From the NCBI RefSeq assembly GCF_032248695.1, contig NZ_JAVHXC010000005.1, forward strand, positions 262,774 to 326,773: 64,000 bases of DNA. Reading direction: 5' to 3'. Under the pieces are notes generated by a model. It saw nothing but the letters and a program-made list of their open reading frames with translations, did no database searches and had not been told where the DNA came from. The position numbers were made by a program, and so were the translations under genes. Positions 8,180-17,756 of this stretch are shown here, piece by piece (position 1 is the stretch's first letter; each line of letters opens with the position of its first letter). This stretch comes from Dietzia sp032248695. Its GTDB lineage: Bacteria; Actinomycetota; Actinomycetes; Mycobacteriales; Mycobacteriaceae.

Positions 8180-9220
8180 ATGTCGAGTACGGCCGATCGT
8201 AGGACCGAGGTCCTGCGCGCGATCGTCTCCGACTACATCGCCTCCCACGAGCCCGTGGGCTCCAAGGCCCTCGTCGACCGCCACTCGCTGGGCGTCTCGA
8301 GCGCCACCATCCGTAACGACATGGCGGTGCTCGAGGCCGAGGGTTTCATCGTCCAACCGCACACCAGTTCCGGGCGGGTGCCCACGGAGAAGGGCTACCG
8401 CCACTTCGTGGACTCCATCGAGGAGATCACCCCGCTCTCGCGAGCCGAGAAGCGGGCGATCCGGGCGTTCCTCGAGGGCGCCGTGGACCTCGACGACGTC
8501 CTGCGCCGCGCGGCCCGGCTGCTGTCCCAGCTCACGCGCCAGGTCGCCGTGGTCCAGTACCCGGTCCTGGGACGGTCGACGGTGCGCCACCTCGAGGTGG
8601 TGAGCCTGACGCCCACCCGTCTGCTGCTGGTGCTCATCACCGACACCGGCCGCGTCGACCAGCGGACGGTCGAGCTGGCGGCCCCGCTGTCGGACGACCA
8701 CCTCGCCGAGCTGCGCGGGTTGCTGTCCGAGGCGGTCGCGGACAAGCGACTGGCCGACGCGTCCGACGCGCTGGCCGCGACGGGGGAGCGGGCCCGGCCC
8801 GACTACCGCGACGCGGTGGAGCGCTGCGTGACCGTGCTGGTGGAGACCCTCGTCGAGCACCCCGACGACCGGATCGTCCTCGGTGGCACCGCCAACCTCA
8901 CCCGCAGCGCCGCCGATTTCGACGGCTCGCTGCGCTCGGTCCTCGAGGCCCTCGAGGAGCAGGTGGTGATCCTGCGCCTGCTCACCGCGGCCCACTCCGT
9001 CGGCCGGGGCGGCCCGGGCGGGGTGACCGTCCAGATCGGCGAGGAGACGCAGGCCGCGGAGATCCGCGGCGCCTCCGTGGTGTCCTCCCAGTACGGCGCG
9101 GAGGGGCAGACGTTCGGCGGTATGGGGGTGCTCGGGCCCACACGGATGGACTACCCGGGAACAATCGCCTCGGTCGCCGCTGTTGCCCACTACGTGGGCG
9201 AGCTCCTCACCGGACGCTGA
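8180..9220 (+). CDS. hrcA: Heat-inducible transcription repressor HrcA
   Basis: 346 residues, the family's usual length. The N-terminal winged helix contains VLRAIVSDYIASHEPVGSKAL and LGVSSATIRNDMAVLEAEG, the classic HrcA recognition region. The C-terminal domain includes VQIGEETQAAEIRGASVVSS and ends in the conserved GPTRMDYPGTIASV. HrcA represses groEL/dnaK-class heat-shock genes at CIRCE operators, and GroEL keeps it active. It is followed after 53 bp by dnaJ, the standard actinobacterial hrcA-dnaJ2 pair. Confidence 0.97.
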   Translation: MSSTADRRTEVLRAIVSDYIASHEPVGSKALVDRHSLGVSSATIRNDMAVLEAEGFIVQPHTSSGRVPTEKGYRHFVDSIEEITPLSRAEKRAIRAFLEGAVDLDDVLRRAARLLSQLTRQVAVVQYPVLGRSTVRHLEVVSLTPTRLLLVLITDTGRVDQRTVELAAPLSDDHLAELRGLLSEAVADKRLADASDALAATGERARPDYRDAVERCVTVLVETLVEHPDDRIVLGGTANLTRSAADFDGSLRSVLEALEEQVVILRLLTAAHSVGRGGPGGVTVQIGEETQAAEIRGASVVSSQYGAEGQTFGGMGVLGPTRMDYPGTIASVAAVAHYVGELLTGR

Positions 9221-9273
9221 CGTCCGTACACTTCCCGCCCTGGACTGAACTCATTCACGACGAAAGGCCACAC

Positions 9274-10431
9274 GTGTCACGCGACTACTACGGGACCCTC
9301 GGGGTCGATAGGGGCGCCTCGGAGTCCGAGATCAAGCGCGCCTACCGCAAGCTCGCCCGCGAGCTCCACCCCGACGTCAACCCGTCGGACGAGGCGCGTG
9401 AGAAGTTCAGCGAGATCACCGCGATCTACGAGGTCCTCACCGACCCGGAGAAGCGCCGCATCGTCGACATGGGCGGCGACCCGCTCGACTCGTCGGGCGG
9501 TGGCGGTTACGGCGGCGGGTTCGGCGGCGGCTTCGGCAGCGGCGGACTCGGCGACGTGTTCGAGGCGTTCTTCGGCGGCGGTGCCGGCGGCGGTGGCCGC
9601 GGCCCGCGCAGCCGTGTCCAGCCCGGGTCGGACGCCCTCATCCGCGTCACGCTCGGCCTCGACGAGTGCGCCACCGGGGTGACCAAGGAGATCCAGGTCG
9701 ACACCGCGGTGCTGTGCGAGCGGTGTCACGGCAAGGGCTCGGCCACCGACACGCCGCCGGCCACCTGTGGCATGTGCCAGGGCCAGGGTGAGATCCAGTC
9801 CGTCCAGCGCTCGCTCCTCGGCAACATCATGACCAGCCGCCCCTGCCCGACGTGTGCGGGCACGGGCGAGATCATCACCGACCCCTGTGGCGAGTGCACG
9901 GGCCAGGGGCGAGTGCGCAAGCGCCGCACCGTCTCCGCCAAGATCCCCGCCGGCGTCGGTGGCGGCATGCGGATCCGCCTGGCCGGGCAGGGCGAGGTCG
10001 GCCCCGGCGGCGGGCCTGCCGGTGACCTCTACATCGAGGTCAACGAGCGCACCCACCCGGTGTTCGTCCGCGACGGCGAGGACCTCCACTGCACCGTGCG
10101 CGTGCCGGTGGTCGACGCCATGCTCGGCGGCGAGGTCGAGCTGGAGACGGTCGTGGGCGAGGCCCTGCAGATCGAGATCCCGGCCGGCACCCAGCCCGGC
10201 CACACCGTCACCCTCACCGGCCGCGGCATGCCCCGCGTCCGCGGTGGCGGGGCCGGCGACCTCACCGTCCACATGGAGGTCGTGATCCCCGAGAAGCTCG
10301 ACCGCAAGCGCCGCGACCTGGTGGAGCAGCTGCGCCGTCTGGACGGCGACTCGGCCGAGGTCGTCAACGAGGACACCGCCCGCCGCGGCGGCCTGTTCTC
10401 CCGGCTGCGCGACGCCGTCGCCGGGCACTGA
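9274..10431 (+). CDS. dnaJ: Chaperone DnaJ (DnaJ2), type I
   Basis: 385 residues. J-domain at 1-70 with the HPD tripeptide at residues 32-34 (LHPDVNP), then a Gly-rich linker. The zinc-binding region has four CxxCxGxG repeats: CERCHGKG, CGMCQGQG, CPTCAGTG and CGECTGQG. The C-terminal substrate-binding domains follow. It stimulates DnaK ATPase and hands over unfolded clients. Start GTG at 9274 has a GAAAGG ribosome-binding site at 9261-9266. Position after hrcA identifies it as DnaJ2, the copy separate from the dnaK operon. Confidence 0.97.
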   Translation: MSRDYYGTLGVDRGASESEIKRAYRKLARELHPDVNPSDEAREKFSEITAIYEVLTDPEKRRIVDMGGDPLDSSGGGGYGGGFGGGFGSGGLGDVFEAFFGGGAGGGGRGPRSRVQPGSDALIRVTLGLDECATGVTKEIQVDTAVLCERCHGKGSATDTPPATCGMCQGQGEIQSVQRSLLGNIMTSRPCPTCAGTGEIITDPCGECTGQGRVRKRRTVSAKIPAGVGGGMRIRLAGQGEVGPGGGPAGDLYIEVNERTHPVFVRDGEDLHCTVRVPVVDAMLGGEVELETVVGEALQIEIPAGTQPGHTVTLTGRGMPRVRGGGAGDLTVHMEVVIPEKLDRKRRDLVEQLRRLDGDSAEVVNEDTARRGGLFSRLRDAVAGH

Positions 10432-10440
10432 CCCACGCCC

Positions 10441-11234
10441 GTGACCCCGTCCCTGTTCCGCGCCGACGTCGTCCCCGCCGTCGGTGGGTCCGTGGTGCTC
10501 GACGGCCCCGAGGGGCGCCACGCCGGGTCGGCGCTGCGGGTCCGTCCCGGCGAGGCGATCCGGGTCGGTGACGGCCGGGGCGCGGTGGCGGACTGCGTGG
10601 TGACGACGACGAGCTCCGGCCGCGTCGAGGCCGAGGTCGTCAGCCGGCTGGACGTCCCACGCCCGACCCCGGAGGTCACGGTCGTCCAGGCCCTGCCCAA
10701 GTCCGAGCGGTCGGAACTGGCGGTCGAGCTGGCGACGGAGGCCGGAGCTGACCGGATCGTGCCGTGGCAGGCCGAACGCTGCGTGAGTCGCTGGACCGGG
10801 CCCAAGGTCGACAAGGGCCGCGCCAAGTGGGCCAACGCCGCGCGGGCCGCCGCCAAGCAGTCGCGACGGGCGTGGGAGCCGGAGATCGGTGACCTGGTGG
10901 ACTCGACCGCCCTCGCCGCCCTCGTCGCCTCCGAGGTCGACGCCGGTGCCCGCGCCCTCGTCCTGCACGAGGAGGGCGCCACCGGTTTCGCGGACGCGGT
11001 GACCGCGGCCGGGCCGGTGCGGCGGGTCCTCGTCGTCGTCGGCCCCGAGGGCGGGGTCTCCGACGCCGAGCTCGGCGCGCTCACCGCCGCCGGCGCCGGC
11101 CCCGTGATCCTGGGGCCGGAGGTCCTCCGCACGTCCACCGCCGCGGCGGTGGCCCTGGGCGCGCTCGGCGTTCTCACCCCGAGGTGGTCCGACCCGGGGT
11201 CTACACTCGACCCAACCCCTCCACGACACGGGAA

Positions 11235-11238
<4 letters not shown>
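10441..11238 (+). CDS. rsmE: 16S rRNA (uracil-1498-N3)-methyltransferase RsmE
   Basis: 265-residue SPOUT-class methyltransferase acting on 16S rRNA U1498 in the 30S subunit. An N-terminal PUA-like domain (EGRHAGSALRVRPGEAIRV) precedes the SPOUT fold, whose SAM-binding knot is seen as VGPEGGVSDAELGAL and LGPEVLRTSTAAAVALGAL. GTG start at 10441, 9 bp after dnaJ. The 3' end overlaps the phoH start by 4 bp. The last ~20 codons contain a TACACT box (about 11201-11206) that could be an internal promoter for phoH. Confidence 0.95.
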
Positions 11239-12283
<1,045 letters not shown>

Positions 12284-12287
<4 letters not shown>

Positions 12288-12766
12288 GTATCGAGGTCGC
12301 CAACGAGTCGGGCGTGGAGGTCGACGAGGCAGAACTCATCGACGTGGCCGCGTTCGTGATCGCCCGGATGGACGTCCACCCGGCCGCCGAACTGTCGATC
12401 ACGCTGGTGGACAAGGACACCATGGCCGATCTCCACGTCACGTGGATGAACCTGCCCGGGCCCACCGACGTGATGAGCTTCCCCATGGACGAGCTCACCC
12501 CGGGCGGGCGGCCCGACCTGCCCGAACCCGGCCCCGCGATGCTCGGTGACATCGTCCTGTGCCCGGCGTTCGCCGCCGACCAGGCCGCCAGCTCCGGCCA
12601 CCCCCTGGCGCACGAACTCGCGCTGCTCACCGTCCACGGGTGCCTGCACCTGCTGGGCTACGACCACGCCGAACCCGCCGAGGAGCGGGAGATGTTCGGC
12701 CTGCAGAACGAACTGCTCGGCGAGTGGTACGACCACCGCGACGAGTCCCCGAGAGTGGACGCCTGA
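12284..12766 (+). CDS. ybeY: Endoribonuclease YbeY (rRNA maturation factor)
   Basis: 160-residue single-strand endoribonuclease for 16S rRNA 3'-end maturation and 70S quality control. The zinc site is HGCLHLLGYDH with the third His in the same motif, preceded by VTWMNLPGPTDVMSFPMD, the family core. The ATG overlaps the phoH stop (ATGA), so the two are coupled. The C-terminal tail (EWYDHRDESPRVDA) is typical of actinobacterial members. The CNNM gene starts 4 bp after its stop. Confidence 0.96.
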
Positions 12767-12770
12767 CGAC

Positions 12771-14096
12771 GTGGACACCACCATCTACACGGCCGTCGCG
12801 GCCGTGCTGCTCATCCCCGTCGCCGGACTGTTCGCCGCCCTCGACGCCGCGCTGAGCACGGTCTCCGTCGCGCGCGTCGAGGACATGGCCAAGGACAACC
12901 GCTACGGCGCCGCGCGCCTGTCGACGATGCTCCGGGTCCGCCCCCGGTACATCAACGTCACCGTCCTGCTGCACATGATCAGCCTCATCGCCGCCGCGGT
13001 GCTGTTCACCGTGGTGTTCGACGAGTTCATCGACTCCCGGGTCTGGGCCCTGGTCACCGCGATCGTGGTCACCACGGTCGCGGCGTACATCGTCGCCGGG
13101 GTCGGGCCCCGCACCCTCGGCCGCCAGCACGCGTACACCCTCGCCCTCGGCGCCGCGACGCCGCTGTCCGTGACGGGGGTCGTGCTGGGGCCGATCGCGA
13201 GCCTGCTGGTCGGCGTCGGCAACGCCGTCACCCCCGGCGGCGGCTTCCGCAACGGACCGTTCGCCTCGGAGATCGAGCTGCTCGAGATCGTCGACATGGC
13301 CCGCGAACGCGGCGTCGTGGCCGACGACGAGTCCCGCATGATCCAGTCCGTGTTCGAGCTGGGCGACACCACCGCCCGCGAGGTCATGACGCCGCGCACC
13401 GAGATGGTGTGGATCGAGTCCGACAAGACCGTCGGCCAGGCCGCCCGACTCACCGTGAAGTCCGGGTACTCGCGCATCCCCGTGGTCGACGGCGACAACT
13501 CCGACGACGTGGTGGGCGTGGTCTACCTGCGCGACATCGTGGCCCGCCTCGACGACCCGGACGGCCGCGCCGCCCCCGTCGCCGACGTGATGCGTCCGGC
13601 GGTGTTCGTCCCGGACGCCAAGCGGATCGACGATCTGCTGGCCGAGATGCAGCGCGACCACAATCACCTGGCGATCCTCGTCGACGAGTACGGCGGCACC
13701 GCCGGCCTCGTCTCCATCGAGGACATCCTCGAGGAGATCGTGGGCGAGATCGTCGACGAGTACGACACCACCGAGGTCCCGCCCGTCGAGGACCTGGGCG
13801 ACGGGCGTCACCGCCTGTCCGCCCGGCTCGGCCTGGACGAGGTCGCGGACCTGTTCGGCATCGAGTTCCCCGACGAGGTCTCCGAGGAGGTCGAGACCAT
13901 CGGCGGCCTGCTCGCCCTCGAGCTCGGTCGCGTCCCCCTGCCCGGTGCGCACGTGGTCTCCAACGGCCTCGACCTGCGCGCCGAGGGCGGGCACGACCGG
14001 CGCGGGCGGGTCAAGGTGGTCACCGTGGTGGCCACACCCCTCGAGACCGACGACGACGACACCGACGACCACCCCCGGCGCGAGGACAACCGATGA
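12771..14096 (+). CDS. CNNM/CorC-family membrane protein with CBS pair (hemolysin-like)
   Basis: 441 residues from GTG at 12771, four bases after ybeY; this start gives a clean N-terminal transmembrane helix (IYTAVAAVLLIPVAGLFAAL). Three to four helices form the CNNM/DUF21 domain (to about residue 170), followed by a tandem CBS pair (EVMTPRTEMVWI and VADVMRPAVFVPDAKRIDDLL) with LVDEYGGTAGLVSIEDILEEIVGEI, and a C-terminal CorC_HlyC domain. Related CorB/CNNM proteins export or sense magnesium; substrate is not shown here. Its stop overlaps the era ATG. Confidence 0.93.
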   Translation: MDTTIYTAVAAVLLIPVAGLFAALDAALSTVSVARVEDMAKDNRYGAARLSTMLRVRPRYINVTVLLHMISLIAAAVLFTVVFDEFIDSRVWALVTAIVVTTVAAYIVAGVGPRTLGRQHAYTLALGAATPLSVTGVVLGPIASLLVGVGNAVTPGGGFRNGPFASEIELLEIVDMARERGVVADDESRMIQSVFELGDTTAREVMTPRTEMVWIESDKTVGQAARLTVKSGYSRIPVVDGDNSDDVVGVVYLRDIVARLDDPDGRAAPVADVMRPAVFVPDAKRIDDLLAEMQRDHNHLAILVDEYGGTAGLVSIEDILEEIVGEIVDEYDTTEVPPVEDLGDGRHRLSARLGLDEVADLFGIEFPDEVSEEVETIGGLLALELGRVPLPGAHVVSNGLDLRAEGGHDRRGRVKVVTVVATPLETDDDDTDDHPRREDNR

Positions 14097-15001
14097 GCAC
14101 TCCCGAGAACTACCGCAGCGGGTTCGTCAGCTTCGTGGGCCGACCCAACACGGGCAAGTCCACCCTGACCAACGCGCTGGTGGGGGAGAAGATCGCGATC
14201 ACCTCCGCCAAGCCCCAGACCACCCGACACGCCATCCGGGGCATCGTGCACCGGCCCGACGCGCAGATCATCCTCGTCGACACCCCGGGCCTGCACCGGC
14301 CCCGCACCCTGCTCGGGGAGCGACTCAACGCCCTCGTCGAGGACACCTACTCCGACGTCGACCTCATCGGCCTGTGCATCCCCGCGGGCGAGCGGATCGG
14401 CCCCGGCGACCGGTGGATCCTCGAGCAGGTCCGCAAGCTGTGCCCCACCACGCCGATCCTGGGGCTGGTCACCAAGATCGACACCGTCTCCAAGCAGAAG
14501 GTCATGGAGCAGCTCGTCGCCGTCTCGAAGCTGCTCGGCCCGGACTCCGAGGTCGTGCCGGTCTCGGCCGCATCCGGCGAGCAGGTCGACGTGGTGGCGG
14601 ACGTCATCGCGTCCCTGCTGCCCGAGGGGCCGCAGTTCTACCCCGACGACGTGGTGACCGAGGAGTCCGACGAGACCCGCATGGCCGAGCTCATCCGTGA
14701 GGCCGCGCTCGAGGGCGTGCGCGACGAGCTGCCGCACTCGATCGCCGTGACGATCGAGGAGGTCCTCCCGCACGAGGGCCGCGACGACATGGTGGACGTC
14801 CACGCCACCGTCTACGTGGAGCGGCAGAGCCAGAAGTCGATCGTGCTGGGCAAGGGCGGGTCCCGCATGCGCGAGGTGGGCACCCGCGCCCGCGCCGGCA
14901 TCGAGCAGCTGCTCGGCACCAAGGTCTACCTCGACCTGCACGTCAAGGTCCTCAAGGAGTGGCAGCGCGACCCCAAGATGCTGGGGCGCCTCGGCTTCTA
15001 G
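14093..15001 (+). CDS. era: GTPase Era
   Basis: 302 residues, standard length. G1 is GRPNTGKST, the G2 region is TTRHAIRG, G3 is DTPGLHRP and G4 is TKID. The C-terminal KH domain carries IVLGKGGSRMREVGTRAR. Era binds the 16S rRNA 3' end during 30S assembly. The ATG at 14093 overlaps the CNNM stop (ATGA). G3 is preceded by ILVDTPG as usual. It completes the phoH-ybeY-CNNM-era ribosome-maturation run; recO starts 46 bp on. Confidence 0.97.
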   Translation: MSTPENYRSGFVSFVGRPNTGKSTLTNALVGEKIAITSAKPQTTRHAIRGIVHRPDAQIILVDTPGLHRPRTLLGERLNALVEDTYSDVDLIGLCIPAGERIGPGDRWILEQVRKLCPTTPILGLVTKIDTVSKQKVMEQLVAVSKLLGPDSEVVPVSAASGEQVDVVADVIASLLPEGPQFYPDDVVTEESDETRMAELIREAALEGVRDELPHSIAVTIEEVLPHEGRDDMVDVHATVYVERQSQKSIVLGKGGSRMREVGTRARAGIEQLLGTKVYLDLHVKVLKEWQRDPKMLGRLGF

Positions 15002-15047
15002 CCCGCCGGTGGGACACTAGGGGTACGCGCACAGTGAGGAGGCCCGG

Positions 15048-15857
15048 ATGCATCCCTTCACCGACACGGGCCTCGTCGTACGCACCTACGACCTCGGCGA
15101 GGCCGACCGCATCGTCACCCTGCTGACGCAACGCCACGGCCTCGTGCGCGCCGTGGCCCGCGCCGTCCGCCGCACGCGCTCCCGGATGGGCGCCAGCCTG
15201 GAGCCGTTCGCGGTGGTGGAGGTGCAGATCGCCCCGGGCCGCGGCAACAGCGGACTGGGGACAGTCCGGCAGGCCTCCAGCCGCGAATCCCTCGCCCGCC
15301 AGCTGGTGGCGGACTATCCCGCGTACACCTCCGGCTGCGTGGTGCTCGAGACCGCGGAACGGCTCGCCGGCGAGGAGGGCGCACCCACACCGCGGCTGCT
15401 CGGACTCGCCGTGGGCGCCCTGCACTCGCTCGCCGAACGCCGCCGCGCGCCCGGCCTGGTCGCGGACGCGTTCCTGCTGCGGGCCATGGCCGCCTCCGGC
15501 TGGGAACCCGTCCTCGACTGCTGCGTACGCTGTGGCGTCGTGGGCCCGCACCGGGCGTTCCACGTCGCCTCCGGCGGCACCGTGTGCGTGCACTGCCGGC
15601 CCCAGGGCTGTGCCATGCTCTCACCCGGCGTCGCCGAGCACCTGTCCGCGCTGCTGGCCGGGCGGTGGGACGCCGTCGCCCTGTCCTCACCGGCGGTGGT
15701 GCGACAGGCCTCCGGGATCGCCGCCGCGCACCTGCAGTGGCATCTCGAGCGCGACCTGCGCAGTCTCCCCCTGGTCGACCGCGGTCTGGTCGGCGCCGAC
15801 ACCGAACCCGTCCCACCCGTTGAGGAGCCCCGTGCCCGGACTACCCAGATTCCGTAA
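15048..15857 (+). CDS. recO: DNA repair protein RecO
   Basis: 269 residues. N-terminal OB fold (VVRTYDLGEADRIVTLLTQRHG, then VRAVARAVRRTRSRMGASLEPF), then a helical domain and a four-cysteine zinc site (CCVRCGVVG and CVHCRPQG). RecO loads RecA with RecR in single-strand gap repair and anneals SSB-coated strands. ATG at 15048 follows GAGGAGG (15034-15040 region). Its last 26 bp overlap the start of uppS in another frame. Confidence 0.96.
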   Translation: MHPFTDTGLVVRTYDLGEADRIVTLLTQRHGLVRAVARAVRRTRSRMGASLEPFAVVEVQIAPGRGNSGLGTVRQASSRESLARQLVADYPAYTSGCVVLETAERLAGEEGAPTPRLLGLAVGALHSLAERRRAPGLVADAFLLRAMAASGWEPVLDCCVRCGVVGPHRAFHVASGGTVCVHCRPQGCAMLSPGVAEHLSALLAGRWDAVALSSPAVVRQASGIAAAHLQWHLERDLRSLPLVDRGLVGADTEPVPPVEEPRARTTQIP

Positions 15858-16644
15858 GCGTCCCGCCCCGCAGGCGACCACGGTCCGGCCACCGGCCCCG
15901 CACCCGTCGGGCGCGCGGCCGCCCGCCATCCCCGCGGAGTTCGTGCCCCGTCACGTCGCGCTGGTCATGGACGGCAACGGCCGTTGGGCGCAGGAGCGCG
16001 GACTGCCCCGGACGGAGGGGCACAAGCGCGGTGAGGCCGTGCTCATGGACGTCGTGCAGGGGTGCATCGAGATGGGCATCCCGTACCTGTCGGCGTACGC
16101 GTTCTCGACGGAGAACTGGAAGCGCAGCCCGGAGGAGGTCCGGTTCCTCATGGGCTTCAACCGCGACGTCCTGCGCCGCCGCCGCGACGAGATGAACGCT
16201 CTCGGTGTCCGGGTGCGGTGGGCCGGGCGGCGGCCGAGGCTGTGGGGATCGGTCATCTCCGAGCTCGAGGAGGCGGAGGAGCTCACCAAGGACAACACGG
16301 TCATGACCCTGGCCATGTGCGTGAACTACGGCGGGCGGGCCGAGATCGTCGACGCCGCCCGCGACATCGCCCGCCGCGTGGCCGCCGGCGAGCTCGGGCC
16401 CGATGACATCACCGAGGAGAACTTCTCGGACTTCCTCGACGAGCCCGACATGCCGGACGTCGACCTGTTCCTCCGGCCCTCCGGCGAGCTGCGGACCTCC
16501 AATTTCCTGCTGTGGCAGAGCGCCTACGCGGAGTTCGTCTTCCAGGACACGCTGTTCCCGGACTTCGACCGTCGTGACCTGTGGGCGGCCTGCCTGGAGT
16601 ACGCCGAGCGTGACCGTCGCTTCGGCGGCGTCGCCCCGGCCTGA
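15832..16644 (+). CDS. uppS: Cis-prenyltransferase: undecaprenyl/decaprenyl diphosphate synthase
   Basis: 270 residues from GTG at 15832, which overlaps recO by 26 bp. This is the best start because the catalytic region MDGNGRWAQERGLPRTEGH follows after ~40 residues, the usual mycobacterial spacing. The family elements AYAFSTENWKRSPEEV and FLRPSGELRTSNFLLWQSAYAE are present. It elongates farnesyl (or shorter) diphosphate with IPP to the C50/C55 lipid carrier of peptidoglycan and arabinogalactan synthesis. In Mycobacterium the orthologue between recO and zur makes decaprenyl diphosphate; product length here is unproven. Confidence 0.95.
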   Translation: MPGLPRFRKRPAPQATTVRPPAPHPSGARPPAIPAEFVPRHVALVMDGNGRWAQERGLPRTEGHKRGEAVLMDVVQGCIEMGIPYLSAYAFSTENWKRSPEEVRFLMGFNRDVLRRRRDEMNALGVRVRWAGRRPRLWGSVISELEEAEELTKDNTVMTLAMCVNYGGRAEIVDAARDIARRVAAGELGPDDITEENFSDFLDEPDMPDVDLFLRPSGELRTSNFLLWQSAYAEFVFQDTLFPDFDRRDLWAACLEYAERDRRFGGVAPA

Positions 16645-16720
16645 CCGGCGCGCGCATTCCGGGCAGGCGCTCCCGCCCGTCGCGCAGCCGCTGCCGCCCG
16701 TCGCGCAGCCGCTGCCGTGG

Positions 16721-17085
16721 ATGGCGTCTCGCTCCCGGAGATGCCGCGCAGGCGCTCCCGTCGATGGCGTCTCGCCCCCGCCGATGCGCGCGCGGAAGAC
16801 AGCCGCGCGCGGGCATGGCGTCTCGCTCCCGCAGATGCCGCGCAGGCGCTCCCGTCGATGGCGTCTCGCCCCCGCCGATGCCGCCCATGCGCTCCCATCG
16901 ATGGCGTCTCGCCCCCGCCGATGCGCACTCGGAAGACAGCCGCGCGCGGGCATGGCGTCTCGCTCCCGCAGATGCCGCGCAGGCGCTCCCGTCGATGGCG
17001 TCTCGCCCCCGCCGATGCGCGCTCGGTGGACAGCCGCGCGCGGGCATGGCGTCTCGCCTGCGCATCGGTACGCGCCGGACGCCAT
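16721..17085 (+). repeat. Mixed 43/51-bp tandem repeat, eight copies of a core box
   Basis: The core ATGGCGTCTCGC occurs at 16721, 16764, 16815, 16858, 16901, 16952, 16995 and 17046, at spacings 43, 51, 43, 43, 51, 43 and 51. The 43-bp unit reads on through CTCCCGCAGATGCCGCGCAG; the 51-bp unit carries CGGAAGACAGCCGCGCGCGG. The last core is matched by an inverted GACGCCAT at 17078-17085. Open frames run through it in several frames on both strands because the repeat contains no stops, with no ribosome-binding site or known domain, so it is called non-coding. It lies between the convergent uppS and zur genes. Confidence 0.85.
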
Positions 17086-17122
17086 GGAGGCGGGCGGCTG
17101 TGTCCGGGCGGCCCGAGCGGGC

Positions 17123-17284
17123 GGGAGTGGCCGGGTGGGCCGGGCGGGCGGGAGTGGCCGGGTGGGCCGGGCGGGCGGGCGTGGCCGGGTGGGCCGGGCG
17201 GGCGGGAGTGGCCGGGTGGGCCGGGCGGGCGGGCGTGGCCGGGTGGGCCGGGCGGGCGGGAGTGGCCGGGTGGGCCGGACCGGC
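17123..17284 (+). repeat. 27-bp GC-rich minisatellite, six units
   Basis: Units start at 17123, 17150, 17177, 17204, 17231 and 17258. The unit is GGGAGTGGCC-GGGTGGGCC-GGGCGGGC; units 3 and 5 have GGGCGTGGCC instead of GGGAGTGGCC, so a 54-bp higher-order period is also visible. It is followed by a short CGGCGGCGGCTCAGT duplication (about 17281-17311) that runs into the 3' end of zur. The G-runs on the plus strand could form G-quadruplexes. The long reading frames here come from the period being a multiple of three. Confidence 0.85.
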
Positions 17285-17305
17285 GGCGGCTCAGTCGGCG
17301 GCGGC

Positions 17306-17752
17306 TCAGTCGGCGGCGGCGCCGGCCTCAGGCCCGCCGGCGGCGTCCGCCTCAGTGCACCGCGCGCAGAGGCCGAACAGCTCCACCGTGTGACTGACGT
17401 CGGAGAACCCGTGGGCCCGACCCGCGCGGTGCGCCCACACCTCGACGCCCGGCTCTTCGACCTCGACGGTGAACCCGCAGAGTCGGCACACCAGGTGGTG
17501 ATGGTGCGAGTCCGAGCACTTACGGAAGATCAGTTCACCGGAGTCGGTCCGCAGGACGTCGACCGCGCCGGCGTCGGCCATCGACTGCAGGGTCCGGTAC
17601 ACGGTCGTGAGCCCGATCGTGTCGCCGCGCTCACGCAGCTCGGCGTGAAGATCCTGCGCCGACCGGAATCCCTTGGACTCGTCCAACAACGCGGAGATCG
17701 CGCTGCGCTGGCGCGTCGAGCGTATGCCGATGGGCCTGCCGCCTGAGGTCAC
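17306..17752 (-). CDS. zur: Fur-family zinc uptake repressor Zur (FurB)
   Basis: 148 residues. Winged-helix domain with GLTTVYRTLQSMADAGAVDVL, followed by the metal-sensing His cluster SDSHHHHLVCRLCG and a second Cys pair CARC, giving the structural CxxC...CxxC zinc site, plus VEVWAHRAGRAHGF. It represses zinc uptake and paralogous ribosomal protein genes when zinc is replete. It starts 4 bp after the SmtB-type gene and is in the same operon, as in Mycobacterium (smtB-furB). The tail ADAAGGPEAGAAAD reads into a small GC-rich repeat and may vary between strains. Confidence 0.93.
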   Translation of the reverse strand: MTSGGRPIGIRSTRQRSAISALLDESKGFRSAQDLHAELRERGDTIGLTTVYRTLQSMADAGAVDVLRTDSGELIFRKCSDSHHHHLVCRLCGFTVEVEEPGVEVWAHRAGRAHGFSDVSHTVELFGLCARCTEADAAGGPEAGAAAD

Positions 17753-17756
17753 GGCG

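Noticed and set aside
8110..8180. CIRCE element before hrcA
   Set aside because: No TTAGCACTC-N9-GAGTGCTAA or near match in this gap.
16721..17284. CRISPR array
   Set aside because: No conserved repeat with unique spacers; spacing is 43/51/27 bp and the intervals are themselves repeats, and no cas genes are near.
16403..17746. 447-codon plus-strand frame through the repeat block
   Set aside because: Made of the repeat units, overlaps uppS and antisense zur, and open frames occur in several other frames too.
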